The translations under genes were made by a program, and so were the position numbers. Of a DNA stretch of 64,000 nt, positions 37,583-45,851 are shown in pieces (the stretch's first letter is position 1; the number at the start of each line of letters is the position of its first letter). The DNA lies in the NCBI GenBank assembly GCA_018241995.1, contig JAFECT010000009.1, positions 136,214-200,213 of the forward strand. The letters run 5' to 3'. Source of the DNA: Pseudomonadota bacterium. Lineage in GTDB: Bacteria; Pseudomonadota; Alphaproteobacteria; Caulobacterales; Caulobacteraceae. The notes below the pieces were generated by a model that searched no databases, had not been told where the DNA came from, and saw nothing but the letters and a program-made list of their open reading frames with translations.

Positions 37583-39760
37583 ATGCGAAAGATCCTGCTC
37601 GCGACGGCCTCCGCCGCCGCGCTCCTGGCTGTGACTGCAGGGCCGGCCGACGCCGCCAAGGCCAAGCGCCACCATGCGGCGGCGCCGGCGCCCAAGCCCG
37701 CGGACAATCCGCTGCTGGCGGACTGGGCTGGGCCGCACGGCGGGGTTCCGCCCTTCGACAAGGTCAAGGTCTCCGACTTCAAGCCGGCGCTCGAGGCCGC
37801 CATGGCGGAGAACCTGCGTGAGGTCCTGGCGATCGCCGACAACCCGGCGCCCGCGACCTTCGACAACACCATCCGGCCGCTGGAGGACGCAGGCCGCAAG
37901 CTGAACCGGGTGCAGACGGTGATGGGGGTGTGGTCCTCGACCATGTCCTCGCCGGAGCTGCAGGCGGTCGAGGCCGAGATGTCTCCGAAGCTTGCGGCCT
38001 TCGGCGACGAGATCACCCAGAACCCCAAGCTGTTCGCCCGCATCCAGGCGGTGTGGGACGGCGCCGACAAGGCCGGGCTGACGCCGGAGCAGAAGCGGCT
38101 GGTCTGGGTCTATTGGAACGGGTCGGTGCAGCAGGGGGCCAAGCTCTCGCCCGCCGACAAGGCCAAGTACGGCGAGTACAATCAGAAGCTCGCCACGCTC
38201 TACACCAAGTTCGCCCAGAACGAGCTGTGGGACGAGGAGCACTACGCCCTGACGCTGGACAGCCAGGCCGGCCTCGCGGGCCTGCCGCAGTCGCAGATCG
38301 ACGGGGCGGCGGCCGAGGCCGAGCGGCGCGGGCAGAAGGGCCATTGGGTCATCGCCAACACGCGCTCCTCGATGGAGCCGTTCCTGACCTATTCCTCGCG
38401 GCGTGACCTGCGCGAGAAGGGCTGGCGCATGTGGGTCAGCCGCGGCGACAACGGCGACGCCCACGACAACAACGCCATCGCCGCCGAGATATTGCAGCTC
38501 AGGGCCAAGCGCTCGCAGCTGCTCGGCTATCCGACCTACGCCCACTGGCATCTTGCCGACGCCATGGCCAAGACGCCCGACAACGCCATGGCCCTGATGC
38601 TGGGAGTGTGGAAGCCGGCGGTTGACCAGGTCCACAAGGACGTGGCCGACATGCAGGCCATCGTCGATGCCGAGCACGGCGGCTTCAAGATCCAGCCGTG
38701 GGACTACCGCTACTATGCGGAGAAGGTCAGGAAGGCGAAGTACGACCTCGATCTGAATGAGGTGAAGCCGTACCTGCAGCTGGAGAAGGTGCGCGAGGCC
38801 ATGTTCTGGTCGGCCGGGCGCCTCTATGGCTACAGCTTCGCCGAGGTGAAGGGCCTGCCGACCGCGCTGCCGGAAATCCGCGTCTATGAGGTCAAGGACC
38901 GCGCGGGCAAGCACGTCGGCCTGTGGTACTTCGACCCCTATGCCCGGCCGGGCAAGCGCTCGGGGGCCTGGATGAACGCCTACCGCAACCAGGAACGGTT
39001 CGCGGGCGAGGTGACCACGATCGTCTCCAACAACGCCAACTTCATCAAGGGCAGGCCCGGCGAGCCGGTGACCATCTCCTGGGACGACGCCAAGACCATG
39101 TTCCACGAGTTCGGCCACGCCCTGCATGGCCTGAGCTCGGACGTGACCTACCCCAGCCTGTCGGGCACGGCGGTGGACCGCGACTACGTGGAGTTCCCCT
39201 CCCAGTTCAATGAGAACTACCTGACCACGCCCGAGGTCTTGAACCGTTTCCTGGTCAACGCCCAGGGCCAGCCCATGCCGCCGGCGCTGATCGCCAAGAT
39301 CAACAAGGCCCACACCTTCAACGAGGGCTTCGACACCGTCGAACTCCTGGCCTCGGCCATCGTCGACATGCGGCTGCACCTGGAGGGCGACAAGCCCGTC
39401 GATACCAAGGCGTTCGAGAAGAAGGTCCTGGGCGAGCTCGGCATGCCGTCCGAGATCGTCATGCGCCACCGCATCCCGCAGTTCGGCCACGTGTTCCAGG
39501 GCGAGGGCTATGCGGCCGGCTACTACGGCTACATCTGGGCCGAGGTGCTGGACCACGACGCCTTCGAGGCCTTCGAGCAGGCGGGCGATCCCTACGATCC
39601 GGCGACGGCCAAGCGCATGCACGACGAAGTGCTGAAGGTCGGCAACACGATCGATCCGGCCGAGGCCTATCGCCGGTTCCGCGGTCGCGACCCGAAGGTG
39701 GACGCCCTGCTACGGGATCACGGTTTCCCTGTGCCCGATGCAAAGGCCGCGGCGAAGTAG
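37583..39760 (+). CDS. Secreted M3 family metallopeptidase (Dcp-like, second of pair)
   Basis: I start at the ATG at 37583 rather than the GTG six bases upstream; the protein has 725 residues with a signal peptide (MRKILLATASAAALLAVTAGPADA) and a Lys/Ala/Pro linker. HEFGH gives His508, Glu509 and His512; FPSQFNENYL follows. It parallels the first copy throughout and is translated just behind it, so it is a tandem duplicate. Both together with the S9 pair 8 kb upstream would let the cell break oligopeptides down to dipeptides outside the inner membrane. Confidence 0.93.
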   Translation: MRKILLATASAAALLAVTAGPADAAKAKRHHAAAPAPKPADNPLLADWAGPHGGVPPFDKVKVSDFKPALEAAMAENLREVLAIADNPAPATFDNTIRPLEDAGRKLNRVQTVMGVWSSTMSSPELQAVEAEMSPKLAAFGDEITQNPKLFARIQAVWDGADKAGLTPEQKRLVWVYWNGSVQQGAKLSPADKAKYGEYNQKLATLYTKFAQNELWDEEHYALTLDSQAGLAGLPQSQIDGAAAEAERRGQKGHWVIANTRSSMEPFLTYSSRRDLREKGWRMWVSRGDNGDAHDNNAIAAEILQLRAKRSQLLGYPTYAHWHLADAMAKTPDNAMALMLGVWKPAVDQVHKDVADMQAIVDAEHGGFKIQPWDYRYYAEKVRKAKYDLDLNEVKPYLQLEKVREAMFWSAGRLYGYSFAEVKGLPTALPEIRVYEVKDRAGKHVGLWYFDPYARPGKRSGAWMNAYRNQERFAGEVTTIVSNNANFIKGRPGEPVTISWDDAKTMFHEFGHALHGLSSDVTYPSLSGTAVDRDYVEFPSQFNENYLTTPEVLNRFLVNAQGQPMPPALIAKINKAHTFNEGFDTVELLASAIVDMRLHLEGDKPVDTKAFEKKVLGELGMPSEIVMRHRIPQFGHVFQGEGYAAGYYGYIWAEVLDHDAFEAFEQAGDPYDPATAKRMHDEVLKVGNTIDPAEAYRRFRGRDPKVDALLRDHGFPVPDAKAAAK

Positions 39761-39765
39761 TAAGT

Positions 39766-40635
39766 CTACAGGTTCTCTGCGGCTAGCCGCCTGAAGCTCT
39801 CGGCGAAGGCGTCGGGGTCTTCGAGGAAGGGCGCGCGGCCGCCGCGGAATCCGGTGGCGCAGGCCTTGCGGAACAGGCGCGTGGCGCCGCGGTTCGCGCG
39901 CCAAGTCAGGAACGGGTCCGACTTCGCCCAGGCCAGCCACACCGGCATGCGCGCGCGCTCGGCCAGGGGCCGCAAGTCCGCGCAGCTCGTGGCCATGTCT
40001 TCCCAGGCGCCGCGAAGCAAGGCGGCGATCTCGGGCGCGGCGGAGGTGATGCGGCGGAGCTGCGGCTCGGCGGGCGCACCCTTCAGCATGCGGCTGAACA
40101 GCAGGGCGAAGCCGGTCCGCCCCCACCATTCCCCGCGCTCGGCCGAGCGGAACAACGCCATGGCGCTCTGGCAGGCCAGCTGCTCCGCCGGCCCGATCGG
40201 CGCGAGGCCGGGCATGTTGCACAGGATCAGGGCCGCGTAGCGTTCCGGGTGGCGCGAGGCCGCGATCAGAGCCGCGGCGCCCCCGATGCCGGAGCCCATG
40301 AGCACGGGCCGGTCCAGGTACAGCGCATCCAGCGCGCCCTCGATGATGGAGGCGTAGTGCGCGGCCGAGGGCGGGCGGCCGCAGTCCGGCGACAGGCCGT
40401 GACCGGGCCAATCCAGGGCGATGATCTCGAAGTCGGACTTCAGCCGCTCGGCCATCAGCTCGAAGTCGCCCGAGCCATGGCCGGCGCCGTGCACACAGAG
40501 CACCGGCTGGCCGCGGCCCCAGCATTTGACCGCGATCTCCGCGCCCGCGACCTCGATGCGCTCGTCGGTGTCGGCCGCGCTGAGCGCGTGCAGGGAGGCC
40601 AGCCGGTTGTTGCGTTCAGGCTGTGATACGGACAT
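39766..40635 (-). CDS. Alpha/beta-hydrolase fold protein lacking nucleophile and histidine
   Basis: The ATG at 40635 (MSVSQPERNN) gives 289 residues. The fold is clear: oxyanion region CVHGAGHGSGDF (47-58), strand LDWPGHG, and RYAALILCNMPGL. The nucleophile elbow, usually GHSMGG, reads G114-S-G-I-G-G, so Gly116 stands where Ser should be. The C-terminal histidine block, usually GHxPFLEDP, reads GRAPFLEDP with Arg267. Asp240 in AKSDPF remains. The frame is intact, so this looks like a non-catalytic member, perhaps a ligand-binding protein, not a decayed gene. A divergent TetR gene shares its promoter region, and an operator-like repeat covers its start codon. Confidence 0.8.
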   Translation of the reverse strand: MSVSQPERNNRLASLHALSAADTDERIEVAGAEIAVKCWGRGQPVLCVHGAGHGSGDFELMAERLKSDFEIIALDWPGHGLSPDCGRPPSAAHYASIIEGALDALYLDRPVLMGSGIGGAAALIAASRHPERYAALILCNMPGLAPIGPAEQLACQSAMALFRSAERGEWWGRTGFALLFSRMLKGAPAEPQLRRITSAAPEIAALLRGAWEDMATSCADLRPLAERARMPVWLAWAKSDPFLTWRANRGATRLFRKACATGFRGGRAPFLEDPDAFAESFRRLAAENL

Positions 40636-40638
40636 CAC
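40623..40638. promoter_or_regulatory. Second, imperfect TetR operator over the hydrolase start
   Basis: GTGATAC-GG-ACATCAC matches the perfect palindrome at 40691 in 12 of 14 arm positions. It overlaps the start codon of the minus-strand hydrolase gene (40633-40635). A bound repressor here would block translation-start-proximal transcription of that gene. Confidence 0.55.
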
Positions 40639-40690
40639 TTCTAGGTCCCACCCCGTCCCCACGAAAAATGCGCGCAGGACTCCCAGGAAA

Positions 40691-40706
40691 GTGATACAAG
40701 TATCAC
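40691..40706. promoter_or_regulatory. Perfect palindromic TetR operator
   Basis: GTGATAC-AA-GTATCAC is a perfect 7+2+7 inverted repeat that ends one base before the ATG of the TetR gene. A second imperfect copy lies 68 bases away over the divergent gene start. The arrangement fits a TetR repressor controlling itself and its neighbour. Confidence 0.75.
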
Positions 40707-41285
40707 ATGGACGCGCCGGCCCGCAATAACGACGATATGGAAAGCTTGACCACGCGCGACAAGTTGGTAGCCGCCGCCGCGCGCGAGTTCAACGAGAAGG
40801 GCTATCTCGGCACCGACTCCAACCGCATCGCGCGGCTCGCCGGCTTCGCCCCCCAGACCTTCTATCGGCACTTCAAGGACAAGACCGAGATCTTCCTGGC
40901 CGCCTACCGCAAGTGGGTGAGCGAGGAGTACGCGGCCATGGACGCGGTCGCCGCGCGCGAGGACGCGGACTTGGCCATCGCCGACATCATCCTGGAGCAC
41001 CACCGCGACTGGCAGGTGTTCAGGAAGTCCCTGCGCCTGATGGCCGACAGGGACGAGCGCATCGCCCAGGCGCGGCACGAGAGTTTCCTGTGGAAGCTGA
41101 AACGGGTGAAGAAGCTGCCGTCCAACGCAGGGCGCTCCGACGCCGCGCTGATCACCGAACTCCTGGCCATCGAGCGCCTGGCCGACGCCGTCACCGACGG
41201 CGAACTGGCGCCGCTGGGCGTCGACGCCCAGGCCGCCCGCGTCATGGTCGCCGATGCGGTGGCCAAGGTCTGCGGCATGGGGTGA
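40707..41285 (+). CDS. TetR family transcriptional regulator
   Basis: The 192-residue protein has a TetR N-terminal domain (TRDKLVAAAAREFNEKGYLGTDSNRIARLAGFAPQ then TFYRHFKDKTEIFLAAY) and a helical ligand domain. The ATG at 40707 directly abuts the operator and leaves no ribosome-binding site, so translation may be leaderless or begin at the ATG at 40737. It is divergent from the dead hydrolase gene; the two palindromes in the 71-base gap make that gene its likely target. The effector is unknown. Confidence 0.88.
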   Translation: MDAPARNNDDMESLTTRDKLVAAAAREFNEKGYLGTDSNRIARLAGFAPQTFYRHFKDKTEIFLAAYRKWVSEEYAAMDAVAAREDADLAIADIILEHHRDWQVFRKSLRLMADRDERIAQARHESFLWKLKRVKKLPSNAGRSDAALITELLAIERLADAVTDGELAPLGVDAQAARVMVADAVAKVCGMG

Positions 41286-41316
41286 CGCTTGCGGCGGCGC
41301 CTGCTAGGCCTCGCCC

Positions 41317-41796
41317 ATGTCCCAGACCCCGAACGCCGACGCCCGCGCCGCGAACCTGAAAGCCCTGCGCCACCCGACCGTGATCGTCGGCGGCGTGCTG
41401 TTCATCGGCCTCTTGGTCCTGATCGGCCACTACGCCGTCCAGGGCATCAAGCTGCGCCCGGAACGGCTGCTGAAGGCCGAGGTCGAGCTCTACCGCATCT
41501 CGCCCAGGCTCGACCCGTTCAAGACCGGTATGCGCGTCGGCGTCAGCCCAGAGCAGGCGCGCGCCACGCTGCAGGCCTGTCCGGCCGAGCATTGGCGCGA
41601 GGTGTTCCACATCCGTGCGCCCAGGACCCTGTTCTATCGCTGCGTCGCCGGTGGGGCGGCCGTGGTCGGGCGGGTCTACTATCCGGAAGACTTCTCTGAT
41701 CCGCAGGTGGCCCTGTCGGCCTGCGGCGATGTCGCCTGCCCGGTCGAGAGCGTGTTCCCGCGCCTCGGCCAGAAGGCGCCTCAGCCGAAGAGCTGA
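41317..41796 (+). CDS. Hypothetical protein with one membrane anchor
   Basis: The 159-residue product has a short cytoplasmic N-terminus, one membrane helix (HPTVIVGGVLFIGLLVLIGHYAV, about 28-50), and a periplasmic domain with four cysteines (LQACPAEHW, FYRCVAGG, SACGDVACPVES) that may form disulphides. No family recognised. It lies 31 bases after the TetR gene on the same strand, possibly cotranscribed. Confidence 0.68.
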   Translation: MSQTPNADARAANLKALRHPTVIVGGVLFIGLLVLIGHYAVQGIKLRPERLLKAEVELYRISPRLDPFKTGMRVGVSPEQARATLQACPAEHWREVFHIRAPRTLFYRCVAGGAAVVGRVYYPEDFSDPQVALSACGDVACPVESVFPRLGQKAPQPKS

Positions 41797-42009
41797 GAGC
41801 GCGCGAGACTCGGCCAAGCTTGCCTTCGCAGGCCTTTTCCGTCATAGACCGCCGCTTCCGGCGCAAGCTTGTTCTCGCGCCCTCTACCGCCACGACCCCG
41901 ACGCCCTATGTCGGACGAGGGCGGCGAGGCCCCCCGTCGACGTGATCGTCCACGGGGGTCGCTGTCGTTTGGGGGCTTGGGACCACCGGCTTGGGCGATT
42001 GAGGTTCGA

Positions 42010-43530
42010 ATGTTCGACGCACTGAACGAGCGGCTTTCTGGGGTGTTCGATCGGCTGACCGGCCGAGGCGTGCTCACGGAAAAGGATGTCGACGAGGCGC
42101 TCCGCGAAGTGCGCCTAGCCCTGCTCGAGGCCGACGTCGCGCTTCCGGTGGTCAAGGACTTCGTCGCCAAGGCGCGCGAGAGCGCCACGGGCGAGGCGGT
42201 GATCCGCTCGGTCCGTCCCGCCGACCAGGTGGTCAAGATCGTCTATGACGGCCTGGTCGAGATGCTGGGCGGCGACGAGCCCGAGCCGCTGAACCTCAAC
42301 GCCAACCCCCCCGTGGTCATCCTGATGGCCGGCCTGCAGGGCTCGGGCAAGACCACCACTTCGGCCAAGCTGGCCCTGCGCCTCCAGAAGATGGAGCGCA
42401 AGAAGGTGATGATGGCCTCGCTGGACACCCGCCGTCCGGCCGCCATGGAGCAGCTGCGCTCGCTGGGCGAACAGACCGAGGTGGCGACCCTGCCGATCGT
42501 GGCGGGTCAGTCGGCGACCGACATCGCCAGGCGCGCCCTGTCCGCCGCCAAGCTCGGCGGCTACGACGTCCTGATCCTCGACACCGCGGGCCGCACCACC
42601 CTCGACGAAGCCATGATGGCCGAGGCGGCGGAGATCGCGCGGATCGCGACCCCGACCGAGACCATGCTGGTCGCCGACAGCCTGACCGGCCAGGACGCGG
42701 TGCGCACGGCCAAGGCCTTCCACGAGCGCCTGCCGCTGACCGGCCTGATCCTGACCCGCGCGGACGGCGACGCCCGCGGCGGCGCCATGCTGTCGATGCG
42801 GGCCGTCACCGGCCTGCCGATCAAGTTCCTGGGCGCCGGCGAAAAGGTCGATGCGCTCGACGTGTTCGACGCCAAGCGCGTGGCCGGCCGCATCCTGGGC
42901 CAGGGCGACGTGGTGGCGCTGGTCGAGAAGGCCGCCGCCGACCTCGACCAGGCGCAGGCCGAGCGCATGGCCAAGAAGCTGGCCAAGGGCAAGTTCGACC
43001 TGGACGACCTCGCCGCCCAGCTCCAGCAGATGCGCAAGATGGGTGGCCTGCAGGGGATCATGGGCCTCCTGCCCGGCGTGGCCAAGGTCAAGAAGCAGCT
43101 CGACGAAGCCAACATCGACGACAGCATGATCAAGCGCCAGGAGGCGATCATCTCGTCGATGACCAAGGAGGAGCGCAAGAAGCCCGACCTCCTGAACGCC
43201 TCGCGCAAGCGCCGCATCGCCGCCGGCTCCGGCGTCGAGGTGCAGGACATCAACCGCCTGCTCAAGCAGCACCGTCAGATGGCCGATGCGGTCAAGATGA
43301 TGAGCCGCGGCGGCGGCAAGGGCCTGATGAACTTCGCCCGCCAGATGGCGGGCCAGGGCGGCATGGGCGGGGCCGATCTGGCCCGGCTCAAGGCCATGGG
43401 CGGCGGCAAGCTGCCCCAGCCCGATCTCTCCGAACCGCCTCCCGGTTTCCCCGGTCTCCCGGGGCTGGGCGGCGCGCAACCCCCTTCCGGCGGCCTTCCC
43501 GGCCTGCCCGGCTTCAAACCCAAGAAATAG
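42010..43530 (+). CDS. ffh: Signal recognition particle protein Ffh
   Basis: Similarity begins at MFDALNERLSGVFDRLTG, so I use the ATG at 42010; the open frame upstream is Arg/Pro-rich and unlike the family. The 506-residue protein has the N domain, the GTPase motifs GLQGSGKTTT, DTRRPAA, DTAGR and TRADGD, and the methionine-rich M domain (MRKMGGLQGIMGLLPG, IISSMTKEERKKP, SRKRRIAAGSG). The C-terminus ends in a Gly/Pro/Leu-rich tail (GFPGLPGLGG...). It targets nascent membrane proteins to FtsY and the translocon with 4.5S RNA. rpsP and rimM follow. Confidence 0.97.
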   Translation: MFDALNERLSGVFDRLTGRGVLTEKDVDEALREVRLALLEADVALPVVKDFVAKARESATGEAVIRSVRPADQVVKIVYDGLVEMLGGDEPEPLNLNANPPVVILMAGLQGSGKTTTSAKLALRLQKMERKKVMMASLDTRRPAAMEQLRSLGEQTEVATLPIVAGQSATDIARRALSAAKLGGYDVLILDTAGRTTLDEAMMAEAAEIARIATPTETMLVADSLTGQDAVRTAKAFHERLPLTGLILTRADGDARGGAMLSMRAVTGLPIKFLGAGEKVDALDVFDAKRVAGRILGQGDVVALVEKAAADLDQAQAERMAKKLAKGKFDLDDLAAQLQQMRKMGGLQGIMGLLPGVAKVKKQLDEANIDDSMIKRQEAIISSMTKEERKKPDLLNASRKRRIAAGSGVEVQDINRLLKQHRQMADAVKMMSRGGGKGLMNFARQMAGQGGMGGADLARLKAMGGGKLPQPDLSEPPPGFPGLPGLGGAQPPSGGLPGLPGFKPKK

Positions 43531-43557
43531 ACCTACAGATACCCGAAAGGACTGAAA

Positions 43558-44124
43558 ATGCTGAAGATTCGTCTCGCCCGCGGCGGCGCCAAGAAGCGCC
43601 CCTACTACCACATCGTGGTTGCCGACAGCCGCTCGCCCCGCGACGGCCGCTTCATCGAGAAGGTGGGCTCCTACAACCCGCTGCTGCCCAAGGACGCCCA
43701 GCGCGTGACCCTGAAGGCCGAGCGCATCACTGAGTGGCTGTCCAAGGGCGCCCAGCCCACCGACCGCGTCGCGCGCTTCCTGGCCAAGGAAGGCTTGGCC
43801 ACCTGGACCGCCGGCAACAACCCGCAGAAGGCCGAGCCGGGCAAGAAGGCCCAGGAACGCGCCGCCGAGCGCGCCCAGCGCGAAGCCGACCGCGCCGAAG
43901 CCGAGCGCGTCGCCAAGGAAGAAGCCGCCGCTGCTCCGCCGGCGCCGGAACCCGTCGAGGAAGCCGCTCCGGCTGAAGAGGCGCCCGCCGCCGAAGCCGC
44001 TGCCGAGGAAGCCGCCCCGGCTGAGGCTGCCGCCGAAGAGGCTCCGGCCGCTGAAGAGGCGCCTGCCGCGGAAGCCGCTGCTGAAGAAGCCCCGGCCGCC
44101 GAAGAAACCACCGAAGAAGCCTGA
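43558..44124 (+). CDS. rpsP: 30S ribosomal protein S16 with long Ala/Glu-rich tail
   Basis: The first 82 or so residues are a complete S16 ([37 protein letters not shown]). The protein then continues to 188 residues, about twice the common S16 length. Residues 90-120 are a charged helix ([27 protein letters not shown]) and the remainder is a repeated, strongly acidic Ala/Glu/Pro tract (units such as [13 protein letters not shown]). The tail is in frame with normal codon bias, so it is translated. S16 is an early assembly protein of the 30S body. It lies between ffh and rimM. Confidence 0.96.
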   Translation: MLKIRLARGGAKKRPYYHIVVADSRSPRDGRFIEKVGSYNPLLPKDAQRVTLKAERITEWLSKGAQPTDRVARFLAKEGLATWTAGNNPQKAEPGKKAQERAAERAQREADRAEAERVAKEEAAAAPPAPEPVEEAAPAEEAPAAEAAAEEAAPAEAAAEEAPAAEEAPAAEAAAEEAPAAEETTEEA

Positions 44125-44129
44125 TGACT

Positions 44130-44151
44130 CCCTCTCCCCTCGGGGAGAGGG
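44130..44151. repeat. REP-like palindrome between rpsP and rimM
   Basis: A 10-base perfect stem CCCTCTCCCC/GGGGAGAGGG with a two-base loop, followed by GCAGGGTGAGGGG. This sequence type is scattered in intergenic spaces of GC-rich proteobacteria and may stabilise or end the upstream mRNA. Confidence 0.6.
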
Positions 44152-44199
44152 CAGGGTGAGGGGCCGCGCTATGCTTGCGCGGCCCCTACGCCATCTCGA

Positions 44200-44730
44200 A
44201 TGACCGCCGCCTCAGACCCCAAAGACCGCCTGATCCAGGTCGGCCGCGTGGCCGGCGGCTTCGGCGTGCGCGGCGAGGTGCGGATCACCGCCTTCACCGA
44301 AGATCCCCTGGCGCTGAAGGCTTACGGGACCCTGCTGCGCGAGGACGGCTCGACCGGCCTGACGCTGCAGTCGGCCCGCGCCGCCAAGGGCGGGATTATC
44401 GCCCGCGTCAAGGAAATCGAGACCAAGGAACAGGCCGATGCGCTCCGCGGCCTGAGACTCTACGTCCCGCGCTCGGCCCTGCCCGAGCCGGACGAGGACG
44501 AATTCTACCTGACCGACCTGATCGGCCTCGCCGTGGTTACGCCCGAGGGCGAAAGCCTGGGGCGCATCAAGTCCGTGCAGGACTTCGGCGCAGGCGACAT
44601 CCTGGAGATCGACCCCGGCGGCGGCCGACCGACCTGGTATCTCGGCTTCACCCGCGAGAACGTGCCCGAGGTGCGGATTGCCGAGGGCCGCGTGGTCGCC
44701 GTTCGCCCGACCGAGGCCGGGGCGGAATAG
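44200..44730 (+). CDS. rimM: Ribosome maturation factor RimM
   Basis: The 176-residue protein has the RimM N-terminal barrel (LIQVGRVAGGFGVRGEVRITAFTEDP) and the PRC-barrel half (FYLTDLIGLAVVTPEGESLGRIKSVQDFGAGDILEI). It binds S19 and helps 16S rRNA processing in 30S assembly. In most proteobacteria trmD and rplS follow rimM; here the next gene, 8 bases away, is an unrelated VOC gene on the other strand. Confidence 0.95.
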   Translation: MTAASDPKDRLIQVGRVAGGFGVRGEVRITAFTEDPLALKAYGTLLREDGSTGLTLQSARAAKGGIIARVKEIETKEQADALRGLRLYVPRSALPEPDEDEFYLTDLIGLAVVTPEGESLGRIKSVQDFGAGDILEIDPGGGRPTWYLGFTRENVPEVRIAEGRVVAVRPTEAGAE

Positions 44731-44737
44731 CGGCGTC

Positions 44738-45103
44738 TCAGCGCTGCTGGAAGCAAAGCGTATTGCCGCTTGGATCGTCGATATAGACCTCGCGCGTGCC
44801 CCAGGTCTGGTCCAGCGGGCCCTGATGGACCGGCGACTCCGGCCGGTTCGGCGCCACGAAGCCGCGCGCCAGGAAAGCGGCGAAGAGCGCGTCCACATCC
44901 TCGCAAACCACGACCGCCGAACAACGTCCGCGCGGCGTTTCCCCGAAGTGAAGCGCCAAGTGCAGCTCGTCAGGACCGCGGGTCAGGCCGACGTAGAAGG
45001 GGGTGTCTCCCTCCATGCCAAAGCCGACCTGGAAGTCGACGACCCCGGTGTAGAAGGCGACCGCCTCGGCCATGTCGCGCACGGTGAAGACGGGGATCAG
45101 CAT
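44738..45103 (-). CDS. VOC superfamily (glyoxalase/bleomycin resistance-like) protein
   Basis: The 121-residue protein has the VOC signatures MLIPVFTVRDMAEAVAFYTGVVDFQVGF and TREVYIDDPSGNTLCFQQR. The usual first metal ligand position is occupied by Pro/Val rather than His/Glu, so it may resemble the binding-only bleomycin resistance type. It converges on rimM and lies 18 bases downstream of the GST gene in the same direction. Confidence 0.82.
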   Translation of the reverse strand: MLIPVFTVRDMAEAVAFYTGVVDFQVGFGMEGDTPFYVGLTRGPDELHLALHFGETPRGRCSAVVVCEDVDALFAAFLARGFVAPNRPESPVHQGPLDQTWGTREVYIDDPSGNTLCFQQR

Positions 45104-45121
45104 GGTTGTCTCCCTCGATCT

Positions 45122-45775
45122 TTAAGCCGATTGCTCGGCGGCTGCACGGGCGGCCCACGCCTTTGTGCCCTGGCAGGTGTCCATGGCCCGCGCATAGGCC
45201 GGACGGGCAGTGGTGCGCGCGACGTAAGCCTTTTCGATCTCGCCCAAGGGGATGCGCGCGCCGCGCTGGGCCAGTTCGAGCGCGTAGGTCACCGAGATGT
45301 CGGCGGCGGTGAAGGCCTCTCCCGCCACGTAAGGCGCGCGCTCCAATTGGCGGATCACCAGCCGCAGCCGGCTTTCGTAGACGTGCAGCGCCTGGGCGGC
45401 GGTCCAGTTGTCCCGTTGGGACTCCGGCGCGAACACCCTGGCCCCCAGCACATAGAAGGCGGCGCAGGCCAGGCCGGCTTCGCCCAGGTGCAGGAATTGC
45501 TGATAGGCGGGGAAGGCCGGGTCGTTCGGGGAGGGCGCCAGGGGCGTCGGGCCGTGGCGGGCCATCAGATATTCCATGATGGCGACGGACTCGACCATGG
45601 TCACATCCCCGTCCTGGATCGCGGGGATGAAGCCGCCGGGATTGATCGCCAGGAACTCCGGATCGTTCTCGACGCCGGCCAGAAGGTCGACGGACCTCAA
45701 GCGGTACGGCAGGCCCATCTCTTCCAGCAGCCAGGCGACCCTAAAACCCCGCCCTTCGCCCCAGAGAGTGATCAT
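45122..45775 (-). CDS. Glutathione S-transferase family protein
   Basis: The ATG at 45775 (MITLWGEGRGFRV) gives 217 residues. The N-terminal thioredoxin-like domain has NPGGFIPAIQDGD and MVESVAIMEYL, the glutathione-binding cis-Pro and Glu-Ser motifs; the C-terminal domain is helical with AFTAADISVTYAL. Function is probably detoxification, or a specific thiol-transfer reaction; the partner is unknown. It is upstream of the VOC gene and may share its mRNA. Confidence 0.9.
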   Translation of the reverse strand: MITLWGEGRGFRVAWLLEEMGLPYRLRSVDLLAGVENDPEFLAINPGGFIPAIQDGDVTMVESVAIMEYLMARHGPTPLAPSPNDPAFPAYQQFLHLGEAGLACAAFYVLGARVFAPESQRDNWTAAQALHVYESRLRLVIRQLERAPYVAGEAFTAADISVTYALELAQRGARIPLGEIEKAYVARTTARPAYARAMDTCQGTKAWAARAAAEQSA

Positions 45776-45851
45776 CGCGCGTCTCCCAGACCTCTGCTCA
45801 TCCTTCGCGCGGAAACCGTGGCGGCGCAAAGACCATGTCGCAGGCGGCGTC

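Noticed and set aside
35438..39622. A continuous minus-strand open frame of about 1390 codons opposite the two M3 peptidase genes
   Set aside because: It mirrors two well-supported enzymes codon for codon; high GC at third positions removes stops on the opposite strand. Composition (Val, Gly, His, Arg-rich) is not protein-like and no start signal is seen.
41869..42009. N-terminal extension of Ffh
   Set aside because: Arg/Pro-rich, unlike the Ffh N domain, which starts at 42010.
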